Below are positions 26,688 through 35,326 of a stretch of 64,000 nt of DNA, in pieces. The position numbers and the translations under genes are program-made. The stretch is from CAIZQW01 sp942493055 (GTDB taxonomy: Bacteria > Verrucomicrobiota > Kiritimatiellia > RFP12 > UBA1067): the NCBI GenBank assembly GCA_942493055.1, contig OW818680.1, positions 1,116,001 to 1,180,000 on the forward strand. The letters are read 5' to 3'. The notes beneath the pieces are model-generated. The model was not told the DNA's origin and did not search any database. It saw nothing but the letters and a program-made list of their open reading frames with translations. Every line of letters begins with the position of its first letter. The stretch's first letter is position 1.

Positions 26688-27827
26688 ATGCGTTTAGCCA
26701 TAAGTATTATGATGCTGCTCGTGGCGACCGCCATGGGACAACAGAAGAGCGCACTGGAGATGATGCAGCAGGCCTATCAGACCAAGCAACAGGCACTCCT
26801 GTCCCAATACAGCAAGGGCCTTGATACAACCCTATCTGACCTGAAAAACAAGGGAGACCTGGACAACTTTCTGGTCGTCGAAGCTGAAAAGAAACGCTTT
26901 GAAAAGGAGATGGTGGTTCCTGCTCCGTCAAACACCAAGGACTCCTTTCGCCCTGTCACGCTGGCCCACTATCGGGCATTAGCCTTGCTGCAAGAGCAAT
27001 ATAGCAAGGCGCTGGATGGACTCATTAAGAAAGAGGTCATCGCAGGCCGTATAGAGGAAGCGAAGGTCCTGAAGGCAGAGCAGGATAAGATTTCCACTTC
27101 GTTGTCCGAGATTCAGAAAATCGTGCCAGCTTCAGCAGAGCCAGTAATTGAAAAACCAAAAGTTGAGGAGTCCTCCCCCAAAAAACTACCCGAGGAGATG
27201 ACGGACGCGCTCATCCTGCACTACGCTTTCGATGGGCTCGGAAAAACAACTGTGTCGGATAAGAGTGGAAAAGGACCCGAAGGCATACTGCACGGCTGCA
27301 CGAGGACCTCCCGTGGGGCGCAGCGTCAGGCGCTTGACTGCGACGGCAAGAACGACTACCTCGTCACGCGCGCCAATCTCGATCTGCGCGGGTCCATGCC
27401 CTGGACGATTAGCGTCTGGTTCAAAGCCAGCAAACAGCCTCGACCTTACGACAACATCATCAGCATCGGCAAGTCGGCTGTCCCGCGAGGTGTCTATGGC
27501 ATCGGTGCCGGCGATGATTTACGCAGCCTCAACATCAACCTGTGGTGCACGGAAAACTACCCCGTCAAGACAGGCGTCGACATCAGCAAGGCTTTCGTGC
27601 ATGCTGTCGTGGTGTATGACGGCATCCAGGCGCGCATCTACGTGAACAACACGCTCCAGGACGAGCGGAGACAGCAGCTTTTTATCATGCAGAGTCCCGT
27701 CTGGATCGGCGGACGGACTGGCGGGTATGAGGGCCAGCACTTCGACGGCACCATCGGCGACGTCATGATTTTCAAGAGGGCCTTAACCGCGCAGGAAGTA
27801 CAGACCCTCTATAAAGTTCAGCAGTAG
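26688..27827 (+). CDS. Secreted coiled-coil plus LamG-domain protein
   Basis: 379 residues from the ATG at 26688, with GGAGA 8 nt upstream; the frame is open further upstream but lacks a better start. Residues 1-19 form a signal peptide (MRLAISIMMLLVATAMGQQ). Residues 20-160 are charged and helical with a repeated pattern of Leu and Lys/Glu (LLQEQYSKALDGLIKKEVIA), a likely coiled coil. A Pro/Glu linker leads to a LamG-like jelly roll (about 205-375) with DGKNDYLVTRANLDLRG, WTISVWFKASK and YVNNTLQDERR, ending FDGTIGDVMIFKRALTAQEV. A carbohydrate- or surface-binding role is likely; there is no catalytic domain. Confidence 0.82.
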   Translation: MRLAISIMMLLVATAMGQQKSALEMMQQAYQTKQQALLSQYSKGLDTTLSDLKNKGDLDNFLVVEAEKKRFEKEMVVPAPSNTKDSFRPVTLAHYRALALLQEQYSKALDGLIKKEVIAGRIEEAKVLKAEQDKISTSLSEIQKIVPASAEPVIEKPKVEESSPKKLPEEMTDALILHYAFDGLGKTTVSDKSGKGPEGILHGCTRTSRGAQRQALDCDGKNDYLVTRANLDLRGSMPWTISVWFKASKQPRPYDNIISIGKSAVPRGVYGIGAGDDLRSLNINLWCTENYPVKTGVDISKAFVHAVVVYDGIQARIYVNNTLQDERRQQLFIMQSPVWIGGRTGGYEGQHFDGTIGDVMIFKRALTAQEVQTLYKVQQ

Positions 27828-27834
27828 AACCCTC

Positions 27835-29772
27835 TTACGGTGCTGTGATACCGAGTCGGAGGACGGGCATGACCTCTTGTCGAAGGGTGGTGTCGAGATC
27901 GAAGAGGGCAAAACCAGCAGCACCGGCCTTACGACCGGCATTAATCTGGTCAATGACTTCAATCGGATTGAGCCGGCTCTCGGCTGCGGTCACGCCAAGT
28001 CCGGAGATGATCTTCATGGCCTGTTTGCGCGAACGGGTCTGCATGGCGAGCCATTCATTGAACTTTGCCATATCCTCGGTATAGTTCATCGGAGCCACGT
28101 AATCGAGCAACCCCAACTGGAGCCAGAGTTCCCAGTCCTGGCCGACAGAATCCACGCACGAGGGATACTTTCCGAAAACAGCTGCTGTCAGAAGCTTGCC
28201 TTGCGCCTCACGCTTCAGGCTGCGGCGAGCGGTCTGTACGAAATCAGACACATGGTCCGCACGCCAGCGCATAAAGAGCGTTCTCTGAGGTCCCTCTTTC
28301 ACATCGTCTGGCCATGCGGCCACTGGAGCCTTCCTATAGGCTTCAAACGATTTCCGAACCGTCGGCCCCAGGCTTGAGGCAAAATCCGGATAACGCACAA
28401 AATCAAGATGAACCCCGGCCACCTTGTAGTTAACAGCCATCTCGCGAACCGCATCAATGATATAGGCCCGCGCAGCAGGAACGCCGGGGTCGATCCATGG
28501 ACGCGCGGTGCCGTCTTCAGTGGTCAGCAGCCATCCGCGTTTGTGAAAAATGTCAAGCCTGTCCTGGGTAGAACCCGTTGTCGAAAAGCACAAGATCCAG
28601 GCATGGACACGCAGCCCAAAGGGCTTTGCAGCCGCCACACAGGCCGCAAGCTGGTCGCCCTGCTCATCAAACACTCGGCTGCGCGGCAGCACCGAACTCG
28701 CATAGTGCGCAAACCCGGGCCCGGCAACATTGACGTAGATGTCGGAGAAGCCCGCATCTTTCAGCAAGCGGCACGTCCGCGTCCAGTCGCCGGGATAAAG
28801 CCCCATGCCGGAATGATCCCAGATCGCGCGGATCTCCCCCTTCTGAGGGGATTGCAACAAGCCATACACATCGCACATGCGACTGCGCAACTCGGTTGCC
28901 TTTTGCCAGGCTTCAAAATACTGCTTCCCGGCCATGAGGCTGACCGTTGATGACTCGGCCTGCAATGCGCCCGAAACTGCGGAGGAGGCGCGACGGCGGC
29001 GCTTATCATCTTTGACCGATATGGCCGCTTCCTGGAGGCCTGCCGGGCCACTCGTATTGCAGATCTGGCGCGCCTGCCTCAACATGTGCGCTGCAGCCGC
29101 ACTCCACAACGACGAATCATACGCGGCGGTCAGCGCTAACAAGAGCCGCCCTTTGGCCTCTGCATCGCCATCCGCGAGCAACACATGTGTCATCCAATAG
29201 CCACGCGATGACGTGAGCCAGGCCGGCTCGCTGGTCTGGCGTCCCTTGCGGTCATGCCACCAGGCCAAGACTGTGGACTGCCCCGCAATCGGATTCACGA
29301 GAAAAATATTCGACGACGTCTGCAAGACCATATCCGGCGTGCCGCGCGGAGCATCCTTGGTGAAATGCATCTGTGACCAGCGTCCGTCGGTCGACCCCTT
29401 CTGATATCCGACTGTCTGCACACCCATCAGTTTGGCAAGGGCAGGCGAGCAGGAGTAGCAGACAATCAGCTTTCCATCTTTCGCGACAAAGTCGCTCAAG
29501 AGCTGTATCTGGCGTGCGGTGGGCATGGAGGCATAGACCAGGACTGCGACCTTCTTGCCGGCCAGAGCCTCGGCCAGATGCGTATCAGCAGCCAACGTGC
29601 ACGGGACCCCTGCCTCCTTATACCACCGCTCCACATGCTTGGCCAGGGCGGCTGCAAAGCGCCGTTCGGACGGCTGCACGGCATCCTGCGCCTGAATGAT
29701 CGCGACTGGGGCGGCCATTGCACACGAGCATGCAAAAAAAGCTACTAGAAATAAAAATCGTTTGATTAACAT
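27835..29772 (-). CDS. Secreted GHL10-family glycosyl hydrolase-like protein
   Basis: 645 residues with a signal peptide (to about residue 20, ACSCAMA). The first about 290 residues form an alpha/beta region without an assigned family (VAVLVYASMPTARQIQLLSD). From about 300 the protein matches the GHL10/glycosyl-hydrolase-like family (PF02638): IRAIWDHSGMGLYPGDW, VHAWILCFST, DPGVPAARAYIIDAV, the conserved VHLDFVRYPD and LLDYVAPMNYTED. The family is a TIM barrel thought to act on polysaccharides, with few characterised members. It converges on the LamG gene, with stops 7 nt apart. Confidence 0.85.
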   Translation of the reverse strand: MLIKRFLFLVAFFACSCAMAAPVAIIQAQDAVQPSERRFAAALAKHVERWYKEAGVPCTLAADTHLAEALAGKKVAVLVYASMPTARQIQLLSDFVAKDGKLIVCYSCSPALAKLMGVQTVGYQKGSTDGRWSQMHFTKDAPRGTPDMVLQTSSNIFLVNPIAGQSTVLAWWHDRKGRQTSEPAWLTSSRGYWMTHVLLADGDAEAKGRLLLALTAAYDSSLWSAAAAHMLRQARQICNTSGPAGLQEAAISVKDDKRRRRASSAVSGALQAESSTVSLMAGKQYFEAWQKATELRSRMCDVYGLLQSPQKGEIRAIWDHSGMGLYPGDWTRTCRLLKDAGFSDIYVNVAGPGFAHYASSVLPRSRVFDEQGDQLAACVAAAKPFGLRVHAWILCFSTTGSTQDRLDIFHKRGWLLTTEDGTARPWIDPGVPAARAYIIDAVREMAVNYKVAGVHLDFVRYPDFASSLGPTVRKSFEAYRKAPVAAWPDDVKEGPQRTLFMRWRADHVSDFVQTARRSLKREAQGKLLTAAVFGKYPSCVDSVGQDWELWLQLGLLDYVAPMNYTEDMAKFNEWLAMQTRSRKQAMKIISGLGVTAAESRLNPIEVIDQINAGRKAGAAGFALFDLDTTLRQEVMPVLRLGITAP

Positions 29773-29809
29773 GCTTCATTCCTCGCGGGAGCGAACAGAC
29801 GCCCCGGGT

Positions 29810-30952
29810 TCAAAAAAGTTCACGGGTCACCGCGTCACAGACTTCGCGGCCACGCGCAGTCAAGCGCCAGCGCAGGCCGCCGCGTTCCACAAGCCCCTGA
29901 CGCGCGAACGTCTCAAGACGTTCTTCCCACCCATCGGCTAAGCCTTCAAGCGCTGGCCGGGATTTTGCCGCTGCATAGGGATCAAACCCCTCCCGCAGTC
30001 GCAACATAAACATCACACGCTCGGTTGCATCATCCAGCGGGTCCAGGGTCTCTGCCTCGGCTGGCGGCAACTGGCCTTGAAGTACCGCTTCGATATAATC
30101 CGGCAGACGGGACCGATTTGTCCAGCGATGATCTCCGATCCGTGAGGATGCCGCAGGCCCCAGCCCCAAATAGTCATTTCCTTGCCAAATCCCCACATTA
30201 TGTTTGCACATCTTTCCAGGCAAGGCATAATTGGAAATCTCATAGCGCTCGTAACCGGAGGCGGCCAAAATCGCTTCGGTCCGCGCCAAGGTATCCAGCA
30301 GTGCGTCATCACTGAAGGCCACGAGCTCTCCCGACCCGACTTGGCGCGCCAGCGGGGTCCCCTCTTCGATGCTCAAGCCATAGACGGAGAGATGCGTCAG
30401 ATCCAAGGCCAAGGCCTGCTCAAGCGTCTTCTGCCACTCCGCCTCGGTCACGCCTGGCAGGCCGGCGATTAAATCAATCCCTGTATTTTCGAACCCGTGC
30501 TCCTGCGCCAAGCGCACAGCCCGGACCGCATCCTGGCCTGAATGTTTGCGACCGACACGCTCCAGCGTCTGATCGCAAAAGCTCTGGACACCGATGCTTA
30601 AGCGATTGGCCCCCAACTCGCGTAACGTGGCGAGTAACGCCGCATTGACATGCGCAGGATTCAGTTCGACGGTCCACTCCTCAACAGCCTCACAGGAAAA
30701 TATTTCGCGCACGCCTTCTGCCAGACGTCTGAGCCCCTCCGGGCCCAGCAACGCAGGTGTCCCGCCCCCCATATAAAGGGTTTGAAGCGGCTGTGAAAAG
30801 TGCTCGGGATAGGCTTTCGCCTGCAAGGAGGCCTCCTGCAACGGCAACTCGGGATAGACAGCCAAAAGATGGGCATCTGCCATTACCGAGTAGAAGCCGC
30901 AGTAATTGCACTTGCCTTGACAGAAGGGCACATGGAGGTAGAGATGTTTCAC
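29810..30952 (-). CDS. hemW: Radical SAM haem chaperone HemW
   Basis: 380 residues. The radical SAM motif is C11-x3-C15-x2-C18 (PFCQGKCNYCGFYS) without the extra cysteine of true HemN, as expected for HemW. MGGGTP, VELNPAH and SIGVQSF are present, as is the C-terminal wHTH-like HemN domain (GLVERGGLRWRLTARGREV). HemW inserts haem into target proteins; earlier annotations call it coproporphyrinogen oxidase-like. It begins 3 nt after the purE stop, so purE-hemW form an operon. Confidence 0.93.
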   Translation of the reverse strand: MKHLYLHVPFCQGKCNYCGFYSVMADAHLLAVYPELPLQEASLQAKAYPEHFSQPLQTLYMGGGTPALLGPEGLRRLAEGVREIFSCEAVEEWTVELNPAHVNAALLATLRELGANRLSIGVQSFCDQTLERVGRKHSGQDAVRAVRLAQEHGFENTGIDLIAGLPGVTEAEWQKTLEQALALDLTHLSVYGLSIEEGTPLARQVGSGELVAFSDDALLDTLARTEAILAASGYERYEISNYALPGKMCKHNVGIWQGNDYLGLGPAASSRIGDHRWTNRSRLPDYIEAVLQGQLPPAEAETLDPLDDATERVMFMLRLREGFDPYAAAKSRPALEGLADGWEERLETFARQGLVERGGLRWRLTARGREVCDAVTRELF

Positions 30953-30955
30953 GGA

Positions 30956-31450
30956 TTAAAGCGTTGCGTTTAGTTTTTCGTTTGCGGCCACGACTTTCTG
31001 CTTCATCTTCTCTTTATAGTCATGGAATTTCTTACGCAGGACAGGGTCTGCGGTTCCCAAAATCTGGATGGCCAGAAGCGCCGCATTGGTCGCGTTGCTG
31101 ATGCCCACCGTCGCCACAGGGATGCCGCTCGGCATCTGCACGGTCGCATAGAGCGCGTCCTGTCCATTGAGGGGGCCACCGCCGACCGGAATCCCGATGA
31201 CCGGGAGCACCGTGTGGGCGGCCAACACACCGCCCAAGTGCGCGGCAAGTCCCGCCGCGGCGATGATCACCTTCAGGCCGCGCGCTTCAGCCGTGCCCGA
31301 ATACTCAAACGCGAGTTCCGGCGTACGATGCGCGGACATCACGCGAACTTCATAAGGAACGCCAAAGGCCTTGAGCGTATCCGCAGCCTTCTGGACCAGC
31401 GGCCAGTCCGAGTCACTGCCTATCACAATACCGACGAGTGGTTCTGCCAT
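30956..31450 (-). CDS. purE: N5-carboxyaminoimidazole ribonucleotide mutase
   Basis: 164 residues, the standard length for class I PurE. The phosphate-binding GSDSDWP, the catalytic histidine motif SAHRTP, the conserved AGLAAHLGGVLAAHT and MPSGIPVATVGI are all present. It rearranges N5-CAIR to CAIR in purine synthesis. No purK is adjacent. It is followed at 3 nt by hemW. The upstream gap (31451-31891) holds only repeats. Confidence 0.96.
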   Translation of the reverse strand: MAEPLVGIVIGSDSDWPLVQKAADTLKAFGVPYEVRVMSAHRTPELAFEYSGTAEARGLKVIIAAAGLAAHLGGVLAAHTVLPVIGIPVGGGPLNGQDALYATVQMPSGIPVATVGISNATNAALLAIQILGTADPVLRKKFHDYKEKMKQKVVAANEKLNATL

Positions 31451-31584
31451 TGTTGCTCTCCATAAATGTGTTTGAATGGTTGAATAGTATATCGAAAGCG
31501 CCCCAGCGTCTCAACTCCTCATTTAGAACCATTTGAAAAAAAGGAAATTTTGCCATTGAAATGCCCGTTGTCTATACCTTCACT

Positions 31585-31621
31585 GGAATGTTGGAATAGT
31601 GGAACGATGGAATGATGGGGA
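31585..31621 (+). repeat. Period-8 GGAA array
   Basis: GGAAT or GGAAC recurs at 31585, 31593, 31601 and 31609, with GG again at 31617: exact period 8. A mirror-image TTCC array lies at 31740-31767, and the two flank a palindromic element. Confidence 0.75.
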
Positions 31622-31631
31622 ATACAGGCCT

Positions 31632-31712
31632 TTGGAGGGCCACGCTCTGTCGTGGCCGGACGCGACCCGCCTTCGTATATCTACGGCGTGGCAGGCAAAG
31701 CGCGTCCCTCCA
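31632..31712. repeat. Palindromic dispersed element, copy 1
   Basis: It begins TTTGGAGGGC CACGCTCTG and ends GCGCGTCCCTCC, so the ends GGAGGG/CCCTCC are inverted. The core CGTGGCCGGACGCGAC recurs exactly at 44339-44354, where the element is shorter. It is non-coding and lies between purE and the next gene. Confidence 0.65.
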
Positions 31713-31739
31713 GATTGCAGGCCATTTTCTCTCTCAGTA

Positions 31740-31767
31740 TTCCAGTATTCCAACATTCCATTATTCC
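31740..31767 (+). repeat. Period-8 TTCC array
   Basis: TTCC recurs at 31740, 31748, 31756 and 31764, exact period 8, the reverse complement of the GGAA array at 31585-31621. Confidence 0.75.
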
Positions 31768-31891
31768 TTTTCAAGTTACTATCTCGTTTGTTCCCGCATG
31801 GCTGGCGGCGGTCTTGGCCATAATTTCACCTGCTGAATGCCCCGACAGCCACTCGACAAGTGGGGCAAAATATGGTATTTTACAACGACTT

Positions 31892-32878
31892 ATGAATACA
31901 CCATCTTCTTTCTTAGCAGCAGAGAATGCCTGGGGCCGTACAAAAAAGCTGTTGTTCAAACCCTTTGACATCGGTCGCTGGTTCGTCATCGGGTTTTCTG
32001 CCTGGCTTGCGATGCTGGGCCGTGGCAGCGGGGGAACAAATTTTCGAAGCTTCGGCAACAATATGGATCAGAGCAAGGTGGCGGCTGGCAATGTATTCCA
32101 AGCACTCATGGACGAACTCCAGGCGCTTCTGGAAAAACCCTGGGTTATTGGTTTGATCGTGGGTGTTATCACCTTCTCGTTCCTCTTCGGCATTCTGTTC
32201 TGCTGGCTACGGTCACGGGGCGACTTCATGTTCGTGCACCACCTGTACAACCCTGACAGCACCATCAAAGATTGCTGGCAACGTTCCAAGCAACATGCCC
32301 AGTCTCTCTTCCAGTGGCGTATCATCTTCTTCTTCATCGCGTTCGGGCTTTTCGTCTTCGAGGGGTACTTCATCTGGAAGCAACTGCTCAGCCCCTTGAT
32401 CAGTTCAGAATTTGAGTGGTCCTCCGCCCTGGCCATGCCGCTGTTTGTGCACATTGCTGTGTTTATTGTATGGGTGATTGCGATCAACGTGATTATCGTC
32501 TTCCTGAAAGATTTTGTCGTGCCCATCATGTATTGGCAGAACTGTTCGGCAGCCTCGGCATGGACAAACGTTCTGGCGCTTTGCAACGAACATCCCTTTT
32601 CCGCCATCGGCTATCTCTTGTGCATGATCTTGTGGGGCTTCATTGGCGGCGTGGCCATTCTTCTGGTTTTACTCGTTACCTGCTGTACGGCCTTTATCCC
32701 CCTTGTCCTCCCCTATATCTCTGCGGTGTTCATGCTGCCCTACTACCTCTTTTTCCGCGCTTATCCGATCTATTTCCTGGCGCAATGGAGGCCTGACCTC
32801 GTTCCGGCCCCAGCGGAAGAGGCGCTCCAAGTCGTCATCGACGTCCATGTCGCACAGACACCTCAAACGCCCCTCTAA
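31892..32878 (+). CDS. Multi-pass membrane protein of unknown function
   Basis: 328 residues from the ATG at 31892 (MNTPSSFLAAENAW). The frame is open upstream, but that stretch is repeat DNA. Residues near 20-45 (LLFKPFDIGRWFVIGFSAWL) form an amphipathic/first helix pair, then five or so membrane helices follow, including FSFLFGILFCWL, IIFFFIAFGLFVF, IAVFIVWVIAINVIIVF and a C-terminal pair. Two short cysteine-containing segments lie within helices. I do not recognise the family. It starts a close-packed run of plus-strand genes and ends 5 nt before nnr. Confidence 0.75.
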   Translation: MNTPSSFLAAENAWGRTKKLLFKPFDIGRWFVIGFSAWLAMLGRGSGGTNFRSFGNNMDQSKVAAGNVFQALMDELQALLEKPWVIGLIVGVITFSFLFGILFCWLRSRGDFMFVHHLYNPDSTIKDCWQRSKQHAQSLFQWRIIFFFIAFGLFVFEGYFIWKQLLSPLISSEFEWSSALAMPLFVHIAVFIVWVIAINVIIVFLKDFVVPIMYWQNCSAASAWTNVLALCNEHPFSAIGYLLCMILWGFIGGVAILLVLLVTCCTAFIPLVLPYISAVFMLPYYLFFRAYPIYFLAQWRPDLVPAPAEEALQVVIDVHVAQTPQTPL

Positions 32879-32883
32879 CAGTC

Positions 32884-34437
32884 ATGCGCTTTATAACTCC
32901 AGAGCAGATGCGCGCTGCCGATGAGCGCGCTGTTGAAACGTTGAAAATACCCTCGATGTTGCTGATGCGACGCGCGGGTATCGCCGTGGCGCGCAGTGCA
33001 GTGCTACTTGCCAAGCTGCAGGGCACACGCAAAATCATCCTTGTGGCCGGCCATGGCAATAACGGCGGGGACATCTGTGTCGCGGCACGCTGCCTGCATG
33101 AAGACGGCTTTAACGTGCAAGTGCTCCTCACCAGCGTGCCGGCCCAACTCAGAGGCGACGCGCATGCCGCCTGGGATGCGATGCGTGTCGCTGGCGTCCC
33201 CTACACAGTGCTCACCTCTGCCGGAAGTTGGGAGACGCCGGAGAGTGACGCCGTCGACCTGCTCGGACGCCCCTGCGTCCTGGTTGACGGCCTTTTGGGG
33301 ACAGGCTGTGTCGGCGCTCCCACAGGCGCTGCAAAGCGTGCAATCCAGTGGATGAACCAGATGCGCTCCGTCGCCGCGATTCTTTCTGCAGACCTCCCCT
33401 CCGGCATGAACGGGGAGACCGGCGCCGTGGAAGGCGAATGCGTTCGAGCAGATGTGACCATCACCTTCGCGCGCCCGAAGACGTGCTTCTTAAACGATGC
33501 GACCGCCTCCTTTGTCGGACATCTGTCCGTGGTCGATATCGGCATCGGTGCGAATATCTGTGACAGCTCGCCTGCTCCTGCGCCTTGCGAACTCATCGCG
33601 TTGTCCGAACTGGCTACCACCTTTCCAAAGCCGGCATGGGATGCACACAAGGGCATCTCTGGACGCGTCACGATTATCGGCGGTTCCCCCCTCTATCCGC
33701 ACGCCCCTGTGCTCTCAGCACTCGGCGCTCTGAAAAGCGGGGCCGGCCTTGTGACGCTCTCCGTCCCTCCTGCCAGCGCAGCAGCCGCTGCCCACTGGGT
33801 GCCGGAATCCATCCTGCGAATCCGCGAAGCGTCTCCTGACATCGCCCAGTTGCCGAAGGCAGACACCCTGCTGATCGGTCCCGGGCTGGGACAATCTCAA
33901 GAGACCCTTGCGCTGGTTGGACAGCTTCTTGACACGAGCCACGCCAAACTGGTCCTCGATGCAGACGGACTCCACGCCCTTGCGCAACTCCGTGCTTCGA
34001 CAACCTGGAAGCCCTACCCAGATTTAGTGCTGACGCCTCATCCTGGCGAAGCAGCCCTACTGCTGGATTCGTCGATTGAGCGCATCCAGCAGGATCGCCT
34101 CTCCGCCGTGCGTCAGCTTGCAGACCATTATCAGGCTACGGTCGTGCTGAAAGGCGCAGGAACGCTGGTCTGCAAACCTAGCGGAACCCCCTGGTTGAAC
34201 CGTACGGGAAATCCTGGCATGGCGAGCGGCGGCATGGGCGATCTTCTGGCAGGCATGATAGCCGCGCTCTGGACGCAGACCTCCGATGCGGCTCAGGCAG
34301 CCTGCACCGCGGTCTGGGCGCATGGCACAGCCGGCGATCTCTTTGCCATTCCACACGGGCACACCTCGCTCACCGCCACAGCACTGGCGAAGCATTTGCC
34401 CGAGGCGTTTCACATGCTTATAAAAGGACATGATTAA
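32884..34437 (+). CDS. nnr: Bifunctional NAD(P)H-hydrate epimerase/ADP-dependent dehydratase
   Basis: 517 residues with both halves of the fused repair enzyme. The N-terminal YjeF_N domain (about 1-215) has AGHGNNGGDICVAARCL and DLPSGMNGETG. The C-terminal carbohydrate-kinase-like domain (about 240-515) has VTIIGGS, TLLIGPGLGQS, the LTPHPGE motif and RTGNPGMASGGMGDLLAGMI with the catalytic Asp. Together they convert damaged NADHX/NADPHX back to NAD(P)H. The length matches the E. coli fused form. Confidence 0.95.
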   Translation: MRFITPEQMRAADERAVETLKIPSMLLMRRAGIAVARSAVLLAKLQGTRKIILVAGHGNNGGDICVAARCLHEDGFNVQVLLTSVPAQLRGDAHAAWDAMRVAGVPYTVLTSAGSWETPESDAVDLLGRPCVLVDGLLGTGCVGAPTGAAKRAIQWMNQMRSVAAILSADLPSGMNGETGAVEGECVRADVTITFARPKTCFLNDATASFVGHLSVVDIGIGANICDSSPAPAPCELIALSELATTFPKPAWDAHKGISGRVTIIGGSPLYPHAPVLSALGALKSGAGLVTLSVPPASAAAAAHWVPESILRIREASPDIAQLPKADTLLIGPGLGQSQETLALVGQLLDTSHAKLVLDADGLHALAQLRASTTWKPYPDLVLTPHPGEAALLLDSSIERIQQDRLSAVRQLADHYQATVVLKGAGTLVCKPSGTPWLNRTGNPGMASGGMGDLLAGMIAALWTQTSDAAQAACTAVWAHGTAGDLFAIPHGHTSLTATALAKHLPEAFHMLIKGHD

Positions 34438-34457
34438 TCCGCCAAGAGACCTCACTT

Positions 34458-34871
34458 ATGAACTGTATCTTTTGCAAGATTGTTGATGGCACCATTCCGG
34501 GTGCAACCATTTTTGAAGACGACAAGGTCATCGCCTTTCTGGATATTGCCCCGTTTGAAAAGGGCCATTTCCTGGTTCTCCCCAAACACCATGCGGCACT
34601 GCTCACGGAACTCCCGGAAGAGTTGCTCTTCCACACCATGAAGGTGGTTCAAAAACTGGCGGCGAATCTTTTAAAGGCACTCCCCTGTGATGGCTTCAAC
34701 ATGCTCCAAAACAACGGCGCCTGCGCCTCTCAGACTGTCCCTCACCTGCACATCCACATCATCCCGCGCTTTAATGGGAAACCCCTCAATTGGATTTCTG
34801 GTTCGTATGCTTCACAGGAAGAACTGAAAGAAATGCAAGCGCGTCTACACTATAGCGAAGCCATAAAATGA
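34458..34871 (+). CDS. HIT-family nucleotide hydrolase
   Basis: 137 residues. CIFCKIVDG near the N-terminus and the histidine triad H96-L-H98-I-H100 place it in the HIT (Hint-like) branch; H98 is the expected nucleophile. These enzymes cleave purine nucleoside phosphoramidates or dinucleoside polyphosphates. Its stop overlaps the next start (ATGA at 34868-34871), so translation is coupled to the Minf_1886 gene. Confidence 0.92.
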   Translation: MNCIFCKIVDGTIPGATIFEDDKVIAFLDIAPFEKGHFLVLPKHHAALLTELPEELLFHTMKVVQKLAANLLKALPCDGFNMLQNNGACASQTVPHLHIHIIPRFNGKPLNWISGSYASQEELKEMQARLHYSEAIK

Positions 34872-35308
34872 AGCAATCGTTCCAAGACATCGTCTGTAAA
34901 ATCTGCGAAAAAGATCCGCGTTACCAGCCCGAAGCCTACGTCTTTCTGGTTGAAGCGCTGGATGCAACCATGAAGGTCATCTTCAAGGAGAATCCCGAGC
35001 ATGCCAAGCACGTCTCCGGGAAGGAACTCCTGGAAGGCATTCGCGTTCATGCCCTGAGCGAGTTCGGTCCCTTGGCCTACACCGTCTTCCGGGAATGGGG
35101 CGTGTTGACGACACAAGACTTTGGCGAAATCGTGTTCCGCCTTGTCGAAGCGGGCCGCCTCGGCAAAACAGAGACCGACACGATCGAGGACTTTAAAAAT
35201 GTTTTCTCCTTTGAAGAGGCTTTCTTAACCCCTTTTGAACCCAATCAAAAAAAATCAAAACCAAAAAAAGGAAGGGCATCGTCCTCGCCTGACGACTTGC
35301 CCTTTTAA
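34868..35308 (+). CDS. Minf_1886 family protein
   Basis: 146 residues matching the Minf_1886 family pattern: KDPRYQPEAYVFLVEAL, HVSGKELLEGIRVHALSEFG, FREWGV and DFGEIVFRLVEAG with KTETDTIEDF and FSFEEAF. The C-terminus is a lysine-rich, low-complexity tail ending in DDLPF. The family is spread through PVC and related bacteria and has no known function. It overlaps the HIT gene by 4 nt and is followed 18 nt later by the SDR gene. Confidence 0.88.
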   Translation: MKQSFQDIVCKICEKDPRYQPEAYVFLVEALDATMKVIFKENPEHAKHVSGKELLEGIRVHALSEFGPLAYTVFREWGVLTTQDFGEIVFRLVEAGRLGKTETDTIEDFKNVFSFEEAFLTPFEPNQKKSKPKKGRASSSPDDLPF

Positions 35309-35326
35309 AAAGGAATCCAGACACAC

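Noticed and set aside
31652..31891. Longer N-terminus for the membrane protein at 31892
   Set aside because: The extra 80 codons are palindromic element and TTCC array; the ATG at 31892 opens the conserved-looking protein.
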